Shown: one piece after another, positions 28,829-38,186 of the stretch | Layout: the number at the start of each line of letters is the position of its first letter | Numbering within the stretch: the stretch's first letter is position 1 | Assembly (NCBI GenBank): GCA_026393675.1 | Contig: JAPKZQ010000003.1 | Location: 124,001-188,000, forward strand | Direction: 5' to 3' | Length of the DNA: 64,000 nucleotides | Source of the DNA: Acidobacteriota bacterium | GTDB taxonomy: Bacteria > Acidobacteriota > Vicinamibacteria > Vicinamibacterales > JAKQTR01 | The notes under the pieces: model-generated | The model's database searches: none | What the model saw: only the letters and a program-made list of their open reading frames with translations | What the model was told of the DNA's origin: nothing | Made by a program: the position numbers and the translations under genes

Positions 28829-30085
28829 CTACCCACGTGTGTCATCCATGAAGAAGAACTGCTTGAACACCCCGATCAGGCTGTCGGTCAGCCGGCCGAA
28901 CGAGGATGCCCCGGTGTGCTCTAATGCCTGCACACGCTGCTGGCGCGCGCGCAGCAACAGCCCGACGGCGGTGGCAAACGACGGGTTCCCGATGTGGTCC
29001 GCCAGTCCGCCAACAACGCCGCTCGGCACTCCGCGCCGCACGGGCAGATCGAAGATCTGTTCGGCGATCTCCGGCATGCCGTCGAGGTTGGCCGCGCCGC
29101 CGGTCAGGACAATGCCCGAATTCAGCAACCGCTCGTAGCCGGCGCGGTGGATCTCGTCCCACACCTGGTGGAACATCTCTTCCGCCCTCGGCTGCACGAC
29201 TTCCGAGAGAATGCGCCGTGCGAGTGTTCGCGCGGGCCGCCCGCCGACACTGGCGACCTCCATCACTTCGTCATCGCCGACCATGGACGAGAGCGCGCAT
29301 CCGCATTTCCGCTTCAGCTTTTCCGCCTCTGGGATCGGCATGCGCAGCCCGACGGCGATGTCGTTGGTGAAGTGGTCGCCGCCGATCGGCACGACCGCGG
29401 TATGCCACAGGCAGCCACGTTCGAAGATGGCGAGGTCCGTCGTGCCACCGCCGATATCCACGACCGCCACGCCCAGTTCCTTCTCATCCTGGGTCAGCAC
29501 AGCGTCGCTGGCCGCGAGCTGTTCGAGGACGGATTCCTTGACGTTGACACCGGCGCGATTGACGCACGCCACGAGGTTCTGGGTCGTGGTGATGCCGCCG
29601 GTCACGATGTGGACATTGACCTCGAGTCGCGACCCCGTCATCCCCACCGGATCGTTGATGCCGTCCTCTTCGTCGACCACGAAATCCTGGGGCAGGACGT
29701 GGAGAATCTCGCGTCCGCTCGGCAGGCTGACCGCGCGAGCCGCCTCGATCGCCCGCCGCACGTCGTCGCGCGTGATTTCCCGGTTCTTGCCCGCCACCGC
29801 CACGACGCCCCGGCTGTTGAAGCCCTTGATGTGGGTGCCCGACAGGCCGAGGTAGATGTTGTCGATCTCGATCCCGGCCGTCAGTTCGGCTTCGTCGATG
29901 GCCTTTCGAATCGACTCCACGGCCGCCTCGACATTGACCACCGCGCCGCGCCGGATGCCCTGCGAGTCGGCGACACCGAGGCCAATGATGCCGATGTCGC
30001 GACCGTCGAGGAACTCGCCGACGATGGCCGCCACCTTCGAGGTGCCGATGTCGAGCCCGACCAGATGCCGCTCTTTTCGTCCCAC
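28829..30085 (-). CDS. ftsA: Cell division protein FtsA
   Basis: This 418-residue actin-like ATPase tethers FtsZ to the membrane. The phosphate-1 motif [15 protein letters not shown] lies at the N-terminus, and [17 protein letters not shown] and [14 protein letters not shown] are the later ATPase motifs. The C-terminal amphipathic helix ends in [18 protein letters not shown]. No ATG fits; the GTG at 30085 has GGAGGA just upstream. It sits 13 nt after the ftsQ stop. Confidence 0.95.
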   Translation of the reverse strand: MGRKERHLVGLDIGTSKVAAIVGEFLDGRDIGIIGLGVADSQGIRRGAVVNVEAAVESIRKAIDEAELTAGIEIDNIYLGLSGTHIKGFNSRGVVAVAGKNREITRDDVRRAIEAARAVSLPSGREILHVLPQDFVVDEEDGINDPVGMTGSRLEVNVHIVTGGITTTQNLVACVNRAGVNVKESVLEQLAASDAVLTQDEKELGVAVVDIGGGTTDLAIFERGCLWHTAVVPIGGDHFTNDIAVGLRMPIPEAEKLKRKCGCALSSMVGDDEVMEVASVGGRPARTLARRILSEVVQPRAEEMFHQVWDEIHRAGYERLLNSGIVLTGGAANLDGMPEIAEQIFDLPVRRGVPSGVVGGLADHIGNPSFATAVGLLLRARQQRVQALEHTGASSFGRLTDSLIGVFKQFFFMDDTRG

Positions 30086-30098
30086 TCGTCCTCCGCCG

Positions 30099-30980
30099 CT
30101 ATGGCTGGTGCCGCTCGCTTGGATCGCGCGAGGGTGGTGTCGTAGCCGGCCTGGCGGCCGCGCCGGTCGTCCCGCGTGCGGGACCGACATAGACGCGCTC
30201 GCCAAAGCGAAGATCCACGTAGTCAATCTCCGGCACACGCTGGCGCAGCGTGGCCTGGAGATCCGCGAATGTCTGCAGGCGTTCGGCGAACTGCGTGTCG
30301 CCGAGACGGAGGACGGCCGAATCGCCGTCGAGAATCACGTGCACATCGTGCGCGTCGCTGACATCGATCTGCGACACCCGGCGCGCCAGCGCCGGCCTGG
30401 TCCGTAGATCCGCCATGAGGCGGCCGACTGTCTGGGCGCGCGCGTGGTCGACCCGCGGCCTGGGCGAAACCGCGTCGCGGACGAGCCCGTCGATGATCGG
30501 CAGGTCGAGGTCCGAGTAGCGGGGACCGAATTCATCGATCGTGCCGGTCCCGTCCACCAGGTGGAGTTCGTGGCCAATCCGCGCAAGGCCCAGCGGCTTG
30601 CGCTCACGAATCTCGACCTCGATGGTCGCGGGCAGCCGCCGCCGCAGCGTCGCGTCGGCGACCCACGGCGAGGCCAGCAGGCGCGAACGCCAGCGGTCGA
30701 GGTCGATTGCGAGCAGACTGTCGCCCTTGAGACCGTCAAGGAGCGCGAGGATCTCGCTCTTCGGCACGCGCTGATTGCCCGTCACGCTGATGTGCTGGAC
30801 CCGCAGCCATCGCAGGTCGGCTGCGGCGCGGGCGAACCAGTAGCCGCCGTAGATGAGCACACCGGCGACGACCAGGATCCGCGCGATGCGCACGATGGGC
30901 CGAACGCGGAGACGTCGCCGCCGCGGCGTGTGAACCTGGCTGCGAAGGAAGCGCTTGTCGGATGGTACGGTGACGGCCAT
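30099..30980 (-). CDS. ftsQ: Cell division protein FtsQ
   Basis: This 293-residue bitopic protein has a basic cytoplasmic tail (VHTPRRRRLRVRPIVRIAR), one TM helix (about 35-53) and a periplasmic POTRA domain (about 60-130; VQHISVTGNQRVPKSEILALL). A beta domain typical of FtsQ follows. It links the early ring to FtsL, FtsB, FtsW and FtsI. The ATG at 30980 has a strong GGAGGGGG and lies directly after the murC stop. The position between murC and ftsA supports the call; a ddl or murB gene, often found here, is absent. Confidence 0.92.
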   Translation of the reverse strand: MAVTVPSDKRFLRSQVHTPRRRRLRVRPIVRIARILVVAGVLIYGGYWFARAAADLRWLRVQHISVTGNQRVPKSEILALLDGLKGDSLLAIDLDRWRSRLLASPWVADATLRRRLPATIEVEIRERKPLGLARIGHELHLVDGTGTIDEFGPRYSDLDLPIIDGLVRDAVSPRPRVDHARAQTVGRLMADLRTRPALARRVSQIDVSDAHDVHVILDGDSAVLRLGDTQFAERLQTFADLQATLRQRVPEIDYVDLRFGERVYVGPARGTTGAAARPATTPPSRDPSERHQP

Positions 30981-30981
30981 C

Positions 30982-32418
30982 TCAGCCACCCCCTCCTTCC
31001 GTGCGCCGAAGCTCCGCGAGCAGGCGATCGCCAATACTGCTGATGGAACCGGCCCCGAGCGTGAAGACGGCGTCGCCCGGACGAACCAGCGACAGCACCA
31101 TGGGCACCACGGCGTCGAGCCCCTTCACCAGGTGCACGGGCCGAGGCAGCCCGGCGTTCATCGCCGCCGCGAGCGCCTCGATTGTCACGCCGGGGATCGG
31201 GTCCTCGCCGGCGGCGTAGATGTCGGTGAGGACCACCTCGTCTGCCTCTCGCAGGGCGGCGCCGAACCGATCGAGCAAGTGCGCCGTTCGGGTGTACCGG
31301 TGGGGCTGAAACACCGCGATGATTCTCCGCCGGAGCGTGGCGCGGGCCGCCTCCATCACGGCCGCGATCTCGGTCGGATGATGGCCGTAGTCGTCGAACA
31401 CGAGCACGCCGCCCGCCTCTCCGCGCCGCTGGAACCGTCGATCGGCGTTCTTGAACGACGCGAGTGCCTCAGCGATGACGGCCAGGGGTATACCAAGCTC
31501 CAGCCCGACGGCGACCGCCGCCAGCGCATTCTGCAGATTGTGGCGTCCGGGCGTCTGCAGCCGCAGCTCACAGGTCTCGGTGCCGGAACCGGCGTCGTGC
31601 CCCAGCGCGGCCAGTACGCCCGCGCCCGCCTCGACCCGGCAGACCCACAGTTCCTGTTCCTGCCGCACATCGCATCCGCGCACGTCGGCTGGGCCGGTCC
31701 CGAGGCCGTAGGTGATCACGCGACGCGTCATGCGCGGCAGCAAGGCCTGCACGTGGGCATCGTCTGCGCACGCGATGATCGCACCGTAGAACGGGACCTT
31801 GTTGGCAAAATCGAGAAAGGCGCCGCACAGATCATCGAAGTCGCGGTAGGCCTCGAGGTGTTCGTGATCGATGTTGGTCACCACCGCCACGGTCGGCGAC
31901 AGCCGGAGAAACGACCGGTCACTCTCGTCGGCTTCGACCACCATGTACTGTCCGCGCCCGAGACGGGCGTTGCTGCCAAACGCACTGAGCTTGCCGCCGA
32001 TGACGGCGGTTGGATCGAGGCCCGCGCGCTCGAGCACGACGGCAATCATCGACGTGGTCGTGGTCTTGCCATGCGCGCCGCCCACCGCGATGCCTGTTCT
32101 GAGCCGCATCAGTTCGGCCAGCATCTCCGCTCGGGGAATGACCGGAATCCGCCGCCGGTGGGCTTCGATCACCTCGGGATTGTCCGGACGCACCGCCGAC
32201 GAAAACACGACCACGTCGGCCTCGCCCACATGTCCCGCCGCATGACCGATCGCCACCTGCACGCCGAGCGTCTGCAGACGCTCGGTGATATCGCTGGATC
32301 TCTGATCGGATCCGGACACGGCATAGCCGAGATTGGCCAGCAACTCGGCAATGCCACTCATGCCAATGCCGCCAATCCCGACGAAGTGCACGCGCCTGGT
32401 CCGTCCCAACATCGTCAC
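30982..32418 (-). CDS. murC: UDP-N-acetylmuramate--L-alanine ligase
   Basis: This cytosolic Mur ligase adds L-Ala to UDP-MurNAc with ATP. The N-terminal Rossmann motif HFVGIGGIGMSGIAE, the P-loop GGAHGKTTT and the later HPTEIAAVM are typical. At 478 residues it has normal length. A GTG at 32418 and an ATG two codons later are both possible starts; AAGGA spacing favours the GTG. It is separated by 3 nt from ftsW upstream and 1 nt from ftsQ downstream, so it is tightly embedded in the cluster. Confidence 0.96.
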   Translation of the reverse strand: MTMLGRTRRVHFVGIGGIGMSGIAELLANLGYAVSGSDQRSSDITERLQTLGVQVAIGHAAGHVGEADVVVFSSAVRPDNPEVIEAHRRRIPVIPRAEMLAELMRLRTGIAVGGAHGKTTTTSMIAVVLERAGLDPTAVIGGKLSAFGSNARLGRGQYMVVEADESDRSFLRLSPTVAVVTNIDHEHLEAYRDFDDLCGAFLDFANKVPFYGAIIACADDAHVQALLPRMTRRVITYGLGTGPADVRGCDVRQEQELWVCRVEAGAGVLAALGHDAGSGTETCELRLQTPGRHNLQNALAAVAVGLELGIPLAVIAEALASFKNADRRFQRRGEAGGVLVFDDYGHHPTEIAAVMEAARATLRRRIIAVFQPHRYTRTAHLLDRFGAALREADEVVLTDIYAAGEDPIPGVTIEALAAAMNAGLPRPVHLVKGLDAVVPMVLSLVRPGDAVFTLGAGSISSIGDRLLAELRRTEGGGG

Positions 32419-32421
32419 GTC

Positions 32422-33525
32422 CTATCCTTCGGCCGACGCCTGTTGAGAGATGTTCAGGAGCACGCCCATGCCAGCCAGGCTCACGATGAGCGACGAGCCG
32501 CCGGCACTGACAAAGGGCAGCGGAATCCCCTTGGTCGGCATCATGCCCAGCACCATGCTGATGTTCACGAACGCCTGCACCGCAATCATCACGGTGAGGC
32601 CGAGCGCCAGCAACGAGCCAAACGCGTCAGGCGCCCGCGAGGCCACGCGCAGACCGCGCCACGCGAGGATGCCGAAGCACGCCAGCATGAGCGTGGCCCC
32701 GACCAGCCCGAGTTCCTCCGCCGTCACGGCGTAGATGAAATCGGTCTGGGGATACGGCAGGTAGAGCATCTTCTGGATGCTCTCGCCGAGTCCCCGGCCT
32801 GTCACGCCGCCGGTGCCGACGGCAATGAGCGACTGCAGCACCTGGAAGCCCTTGCCCAGCGGATCCTGTTCGGGATGCAAGAAAATCAGGAACCGCCGGA
32901 CCCGATATTGCTCCGAGAGCCCGACAGCCACCAGCAGCGGGAGCGTCACCGCCGCGATGAGCAGGAGGTGGCGAAATGGAATGCCGGCTGCGAACACCAT
33001 CACGGCCACCACCGCCAGCACCGCCACCGCGCTGCCGTAATCCGGTTCGAACACGATGAGCGCCAGCACGACGGCCAGCACGACGGCAATCGGTCCGAGG
33101 GCGTAGCGCAACTCCTTGATCCGATCCATCCGCCGCTCGAGCACCGCCGCTGCGAAGATGATCATCGCGATCTTGGCGAGTTCAGACGGCTGAATGCCGA
33201 CATTTGCGAGCCGGAACCATCGGCGCGTGCCGTTGATTCTCGGGCCGAAGACCAGCACCGCCACGAGCGCCACGATCGTGAAGGCCAGCAGGGCCCAAAT
33301 GAACTTCGGCATCTGGTAGGCGTGGTAGTTGACCTTCATGGTGACGGCCATGGCCGCGACGCCGAACACCGTGAGCAGGATCTGTTTGATCAGAAGCTGG
33401 CTCGACTGGCTGCCGTTCTGCGGCGTCAGCATGTTCGACGCGCTGTACACCATGACCAGGCCCGAGAAGGCCAGGACAATCGTGGTATAGAACAGCATGC
33501 GATCGGACTTCAGCTTTCGCGCCAT
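32422..33525 (-). CDS. ftsW: Peptidoglycan glycosyltransferase FtsW
   Basis: This SEDS-family polymerase of septal peptidoglycan has 367 residues and ten TM helices. Characteristic stretches are GPRINGTRRWFRL, GIQPSELAKIA, VFEPDYGSAV, GRGLGESIQKMLYLPYPQTDFIYAVTAEELG and PFVSAGGSSLI. The ATG at 33525 follows GAGGA closely. Normally ftsW is followed by murG, but here murC starts 3 nt later. Confidence 0.96.
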   Translation of the reverse strand: MARKLKSDRMLFYTTIVLAFSGLVMVYSASNMLTPQNGSQSSQLLIKQILLTVFGVAAMAVTMKVNYHAYQMPKFIWALLAFTIVALVAVLVFGPRINGTRRWFRLANVGIQPSELAKIAMIIFAAAVLERRMDRIKELRYALGPIAVVLAVVLALIVFEPDYGSAVAVLAVVAVMVFAAGIPFRHLLLIAAVTLPLLVAVGLSEQYRVRRFLIFLHPEQDPLGKGFQVLQSLIAVGTGGVTGRGLGESIQKMLYLPYPQTDFIYAVTAEELGLVGATLMLACFGILAWRGLRVASRAPDAFGSLLALGLTVMIAVQAFVNISMVLGMMPTKGIPLPFVSAGGSSLIVSLAGMGVLLNISQQASAEG

Positions 33526-33585
33526 GATCCTCGCTTCGCCCTAAAGTTCGCCAACGCTCCCACCGACATCACCAGAGGCACCAAT

Positions 33586-33680
33586 CACCCGGGACCCTGG
33601 TCCCCGGGTGTCGGGCCGCCAGCAGTCATCAGCCAGCCAACGGGCAGGAACACCAGCTACCCGCGCCGGGGCGGCGCGGG
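33586..33680 (-). other. Hairpin-rich spacer between murD and ftsW
   Basis: The 234-nt spacer 33526-33759 has no gene. It contains a strong hairpin CACCCGGGACC/GGTCCCCGGGTG with one bulge (33586-33610) and a perfect GC stem CCCGCGCC/GGCGCGGG (33660-33680). It is the longest gap inside the otherwise tight dcw operon and could be an attenuation or processing site, or a scar from loss of a gene. Confidence 0.5.
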
Positions 33681-33759
33681 GTCCCAGCAGCCAGGTCCCT
33701 ACTTCGTTCGGCCGACTGACGACTGCTCACGGCCCGACATGGAGCAACCCCGCCTTCTG

Positions 33760-35121
33760 TCACGCCCTACGCAGACGCGCGACCTCGGCCTTGAAGGCCC
33801 GGCCCCGTGCTGCGTAGTCGACGAACATGTCAAAACTGGCGCACGCCGGCGCCAGCAGTACCGTCCCACCGCTTTTCCCCGCCATCCTGGCCGCAGCTAC
33901 CGCCTCGGCCATTGACGTCGTCTCGATGATGGTGACCGCGGCGCCGAGCGCTTCGCGGATCAGCGGCCTGGCCTCACCAATCGCCACGATGGTCGCGCGG
34001 CGCGCGACGAGCGCATCGCGAAGGCTCCCGAAGTCGCCGCCCTTGAAGCGGCCGCCCATCACCACGACCAGGTCGGCGCCGAATGTGTCGATGGCCTGCC
34101 GGGCCGCGTCGATGTTGGTGGCCTTGGAGTCATTGACGTAGCGCACGCCATCGATCTCGTCGACCCATTCCATGGCGTGCTCGAGACCGCGGAACGCCGA
34201 AACCGCCGCCGCGATATGTCCGGGCCGAGCGCCCGCCAGCCGCGTGATCGCCGCCGCCGCGAGCACGTCGGCCATCAGGTGTGGTCCCATCAGCCGCACG
34301 TCGGATGTTCGAACCAGCGGCGTGTCGCCTTCGTCTCCCCGTTCAACCACGCAGCCGTCAGCGACCGTGACGTCGGCGTTCGCGTCCCCTCGCAGGGCGA
34401 ACCGCCGCTGACGCGCACGGCCGCGCCGCGCCAGTTCCAGCGTCTGCGGATCGTCCGCGTTGACAACCGCCCAGTCCGCTTCGGTCTGCCGCGCGAAGAT
34501 CCGCGCCTTGGCGTCGGTGTACTCCTGGTAGCTCGCGTGCCGGTCGAGGTGATCAACTGTCAGATTGAGCAGCGCGGCAATCCACGGATGAAACGTGTCG
34601 ACCGTCTCCAGTTGGAAGCTGCTGACCTCCACGACATGGATGGAGTCCGGCGTCGACTCACCCACCTGTCCCGACAGCGGCGCCCCGATGTTCCCGCCGA
34701 CCAACACGTGACATCCGGCGCGCTCGAGGATCTTCCCGGTCAACGCCGTCGTCGTCGACTTGCCTTTGGTGCCGGTGATCGCGATGACGCGTCCCCGGAG
34801 CCAACGGAACGCCAATTCGACCTCACCCATGATCGGCACGCCCCGCTCGCGAGCCGCCACGATCGCCTCTTGCGAGTGCGGCACGCCGGGACTGACGACG
34901 ATGAGGTCGGCCGACGTGAACAGCTCGACCGGATGCGATCCCAGCACGAGCCGCACGCCCGCGGCGACCAGGGCGGAGGCTTCCTCGATCGAGCCGTGCA
35001 GATCAGTCAGCGTGACGCGCGCGCCGCGTTCGACAAGCAGACGCGCAGCGGACGCGCCGCTGCGGGCGCCTCCCACCACGACCGCCTGTTGTCCACGCAC
35101 GCTGAACTCGCTCATATCCAT
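33760..35121 (-). CDS. murD: UDP-N-acetylmuramoylalanine--D-glutamate ligase
   Basis: This cytosolic Mur ligase adds D-Glu to UDP-MurNAc-L-Ala. The Rossmann start VVVGGARSGASAARLL, P-loop ITGTKGKSTTTALTGK, HLDRHASYQEY and NDSKATNIDAARQAI are diagnostic. The protein has 453 residues. The start is the ATG at 35121; the ATG two codons later is an alternative. It follows murF by 48 nt, a gap too small for mraY, which usually sits between them. Confidence 0.96.
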   Translation of the reverse strand: MDMSEFSVRGQQAVVVGGARSGASAARLLVERGARVTLTDLHGSIEEASALVAAGVRLVLGSHPVELFTSADLIVVSPGVPHSQEAIVAARERGVPIMGEVELAFRWLRGRVIAITGTKGKSTTTALTGKILERAGCHVLVGGNIGAPLSGQVGESTPDSIHVVEVSSFQLETVDTFHPWIAALLNLTVDHLDRHASYQEYTDAKARIFARQTEADWAVVNADDPQTLELARRGRARQRRFALRGDANADVTVADGCVVERGDEGDTPLVRTSDVRLMGPHLMADVLAAAAITRLAGARPGHIAAAVSAFRGLEHAMEWVDEIDGVRYVNDSKATNIDAARQAIDTFGADLVVVMGGRFKGGDFGSLRDALVARRATIVAIGEARPLIREALGAAVTIIETTSMAEAVAAARMAGKSGGTVLLAPACASFDMFVDYAARGRAFKAEVARLRRA

Positions 35122-35169
35122 CCGTTCTCAACGCGTGTCATGGCCCTCCCAACACGCGTCACTCCAGGT

Positions 35170-36633
35170 TTAGTGCCCCGATTCCTGGCGTTCCGCTTTC
35201 ACCAGATCCGCAACCACATCCATCCGGACGCCCCGCGACCCCTTGACCAGTACGAGGTCGCCCGGTCGCAGCACGCCGGACACCGCGTCGGCGGCCTCGC
35301 GGCTGGTCGCCACGTGTGTCACTGCCGCGGCTTCAAGCCCCGCCTCTACGGCCGCATCCGCCATCGCGCGCGCGGCTGGCCCGCCCACGGTGATCAGCCG
35401 GGTGACACCGGCGTGCGCGGCAGCCCGTCCGCAGTCCTGATGCCATGTCATCCCCTGCTCGCCGAGTTCGAGCATCTCACCCAGTACGGCCACCCGTCGG
35501 GCGAAGCCGTGCTCACTGGCCACCACCTCGAGCATCCGCTGCACGGCGCGCGGATTCGAGTTGTACGAATCGTCGATCAGCGCGATTCCGTCACGCAGCC
35601 GCCACACTTCGCCCCGGCGCGGCGTCGGTTTCAGCCCAGATGCGCGATCCGCCATCACGTCGAGCGGCACGCCGAACTGCAGCGCCACAGCAATGCCGGC
35701 CAGCACGTTGGAGAGATGGCCTCGCCCGAGCAGGGGAATCGTGAAGATGGCCTTACCCGCCGGCGTCGCGACGTGGGCGGTCGTCCCCGAAATGCCGGCA
35801 TCGACCACCTCGGTGGCCACCACGTCCGCCTGCACATCCACGCCAAACGTGACGACCCGCGCCGCCGACGCCTGCACGCGCGCCATCACCCGCTCGTCCG
35901 CGGCATTGGCAACGACGACGGTGTCCGTGCCGGCACCTTCGAGAATCTCGGCCTTCGCGTCGGCGATGGCGTCGATCGACGTGAAGAATTCCGCATGGAC
36001 TTCGGCCACGTTGGTCCAGACGCGGACGTCGGGTTCGGCCAGCCCTGTGAGCAGTCTGATTTCACCCGCATGGTTCATGCCCATCTCGAGGACGGCGACG
36101 TCAGGGCCGTGCCGAAGTTCAAGCAAGGACAACGGAAGACCGATGTGATTGTTGAGATTCCCGTGCGTGCAGAACACCCGATAGCTGGTTTCGAGAAACG
36201 CCGCCGCGATGTCTTTGGTGGTCGTCTTGCCCGCACTGCCCGTCACGGCAACAACCCGGGAGCCCGATTCGCGGCGGATGGCGCGGGCCAGCGACTGCAG
36301 CGCCCGCGTCGTATCGGTCACCTGGATCACCACGGCCCCGGCCGCCGCCTCTCGCGACACCGACGACGAGTCGGAAACCACGAATCCCCTCGCCCCGGCC
36401 GATCCGGCCGCGTCGACGAATCGATGGCCGTCGAACCGTTCCCCCACGATCGCGAAGAAGAGATCGCCAGGCCGGAGCGTGCGGGAATCGATCGAAAATC
36501 CGCCGACCATCGAGCCGGGAGGGCCCGACACGAGCGCTCCAGACATGGCGCGCGCGATCGATGCGGCGGTCAGATCAACGCGGCTGGCGCCGACGTGCAC
36601 GATGCCGGATGGTCCGAATCCGGTCGCGGTCAT
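35170..36633 (-). CDS. murF: UDP-N-acetylmuramoyl-tripeptide--D-alanyl-D-alanine ligase
   Basis: This ligase adds the D-Ala-D-Ala dipeptide to complete the UDP-MurNAc-pentapeptide. The N-terminal substrate domain (GFSIDSRTLRPGDLFFAIVGERFDGH), the P-loop VTGSAGKTTTKD and DDSYNSNPRAVQRML identify it. At 487 residues it is slightly longer than the E. coli enzyme. Its ATG overlaps the murE stop (ATGA). Confidence 0.95.
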   Translation of the reverse strand: MTATGFGPSGIVHVGASRVDLTAASIARAMSGALVSGPPGSMVGGFSIDSRTLRPGDLFFAIVGERFDGHRFVDAAGSAGARGFVVSDSSSVSREAAAGAVVIQVTDTTRALQSLARAIRRESGSRVVAVTGSAGKTTTKDIAAAFLETSYRVFCTHGNLNNHIGLPLSLLELRHGPDVAVLEMGMNHAGEIRLLTGLAEPDVRVWTNVAEVHAEFFTSIDAIADAKAEILEGAGTDTVVVANAADERVMARVQASAARVVTFGVDVQADVVATEVVDAGISGTTAHVATPAGKAIFTIPLLGRGHLSNVLAGIAVALQFGVPLDVMADRASGLKPTPRRGEVWRLRDGIALIDDSYNSNPRAVQRMLEVVASEHGFARRVAVLGEMLELGEQGMTWHQDCGRAAAHAGVTRLITVGGPAARAMADAAVEAGLEAAAVTHVATSREAADAVSGVLRPGDLVLVKGSRGVRMDVVADLVKAERQESGH

Positions 36634-38186
36634 GACGCCCGCTCCAGGCGCCGGTCCCGCAGCGCTTCCTGCGCGACCGCGACATCGTCGAACGGAAACT
36701 CCCGATCGCGAAGGACCTGCGTTTTCTCATGGCCCTTCCCGGCGATGACGACCACGTCACCGGGGCTGGCATCGCGCACGGCGCGCGCGATCGCCGCGCG
36801 GCGGTCGGCGAGACGGATCCACGCCGTCGCCGTTCGTTGCCCGACGGTGGCGGCCACTCCAGATGCTTGGCGCGCCCGTTCGGTCGCGGGCGCGATACCG
36901 CGCTCGATCTCGTCGATGATGGCCTCGGGATCTTCCGATCGCGGGTTGTCGGAGGTGATCACGACGAGGTCGCTCAGCCGGGCGGCCACCACTCCCATCA
37001 GCGGACGCTTGGTGCGATCGCGGTCGCCTCCACACCCGAACACGGTGATCATCCTGGCCTTCGCAAGCGGGCGGACGGCTTCGAGCAGGTTCTTGAGCGC
37101 GTCGTCGGTGTGGGCGTAGTCGACGATGGCGACCACGTCGTCGTCGGGCGAACTCACGACCTGGAACCGGCCCGGCACCGCCGTCACAGCGGCCAGACCC
37201 GCTTCGATCGCGGAGAGCGGCAACCCCAGACCCACCCCGGTGGCCGCGGCCGCGAGCAGGTTGTAGAGGTTGAACCGGCCGGCGAGCCGCGAGTTGACGC
37301 GCAGGGTACCGGCCGGCGTGCGCGCGTCGAAGGACAACCCCATCAGTGACGAGGGCAGCGACGCAGGCATGACATCGGCATCGCGATCCACGGCGAAGGT
37401 GATGGCCGACGGCCGGCGATCGGCCAACGATGCCACGCGCGGATCATCGACATTCAGGACGGCGGGCGCCCCGGCCGGCAGCATCTCAAAGAGCCGGCGC
37501 TTCGCCGCGAAGTACGCGTCCATGTCGTGGTGGTAGTCGAGGTGGTCGCGCGTGAGGTTGGTAAACACGCCGGCGGCGAACTGTGTGTCGTCGACCCGCC
37601 GCAGGGCGAGCGCGTGGGACGATACTTCCATCGCGCACGCGCGGCAGCCCGCGTCAACCATCTCGCGGAGCATGCGCTGGAGGTCGACCGCCTCCGGCGT
37701 TGTGCGCGACGCCTCGCGCAGGTGCTGGCCTACCCGGTACTGCACGGTGCCCATCAACCCGCACGGGAGACCGGCCGCTTCCAGCACTTCACGCACGAGG
37801 TACCCCGTCGTCGTCTTGCCGTTGGTACCGGTGATGCCCACGACCAACATGGCGCGGCTCGGATGGCCGAACAACGTCGAGGCCAGCACGGCCATGGCGA
37901 GCCGCCCATCCCGCACCTGCACCCAGGGCACCGACACCTGCGGTGGTTTCTCCTGCTCCGACACGACGGCGAGAGCACCCTTCGCGACAGCTTGCGGGGC
38001 GAAGGCCGCGCCATCGGCGTGTTCCCCCTGCACACCCATGAACACGGCGCCCGGCATCACTTTCCGTGAGTCGTACTCGAGCGATGTCACCTCGCGTCCG
38101 GCGAATGGGTCCATGCCCGGCGGAATTCCGGGATTGACCGTGAGTCCGCGCGCATCGAGCGCGCCGATGAGTTCGCAAAGCGTCAT
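36630..38186 (-). CDS. murE: UDP-N-acetylmuramoyl-tripeptide synthetase, meso-DAP type
   Basis: This 518-residue Mur ligase adds the third peptide residue. The P-loop is GTNGKTTTGYLV, and the specificity motif DNPRSEDP near residue 412 is the DNPR signature of enzymes that add meso-diaminopimelate, so the wall should be A1-gamma type. The ATG at 38186 overlaps the ftsI stop as ATGA; an in-frame upstream ATG at 38231 would run deeper into ftsI and is less likely. Confidence 0.95.
   Translation of the reverse strand: MTLCELIGALDARGLTVNPGIPPGMDPFAGREVTSLEYDSRKVMPGAVFMGVQGEHADGAAFAPQAVAKGALAVVSEQEKPPQVSVPWVQVRDGRLAMAVLASTLFGHPSRAMLVVGITGTNGKTTTGYLVREVLEAAGLPCGLMGTVQYRVGQHLREASRTTPEAVDLQRMLREMVDAGCRACAMEVSSHALALRRVDDTQFAAGVFTNLTRDHLDYHHDMDAYFAAKRRLFEMLPAGAPAVLNVDDPRVASLADRRPSAITFAVDRDADVMPASLPSSLMGLSFDARTPAGTLRVNSRLAGRFNLYNLLAAAATGVGLGLPLSAIEAGLAAVTAVPGRFQVVSSPDDDVVAIVDYAHTDDALKNLLEAVRPLAKARMITVFGCGGDRDRTKRPLMGVVAARLSDLVVITSDNPRSEDPEAIIDEIERGIAPATERARQASGVAATVGQRTATAWIRLADRRAAIARAVRDASPGDVVVIAGKGHEKTQVLRDREFPFDDVAVAQEALRDRRLERAS

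Noticed and set aside
30955-33915. 986-codon plus-strand frame across ftsQ, murC and ftsW
   Set aside because: Its product is rich in His, Arg, Gln and Asp without motifs and lies opposite three certain genes, so it is an antisense shadow.
34177-37119. 980-codon plus-strand frame across murD, murF and murE
   Set aside because: Antisense shadow of Mur ligases with no domain features.
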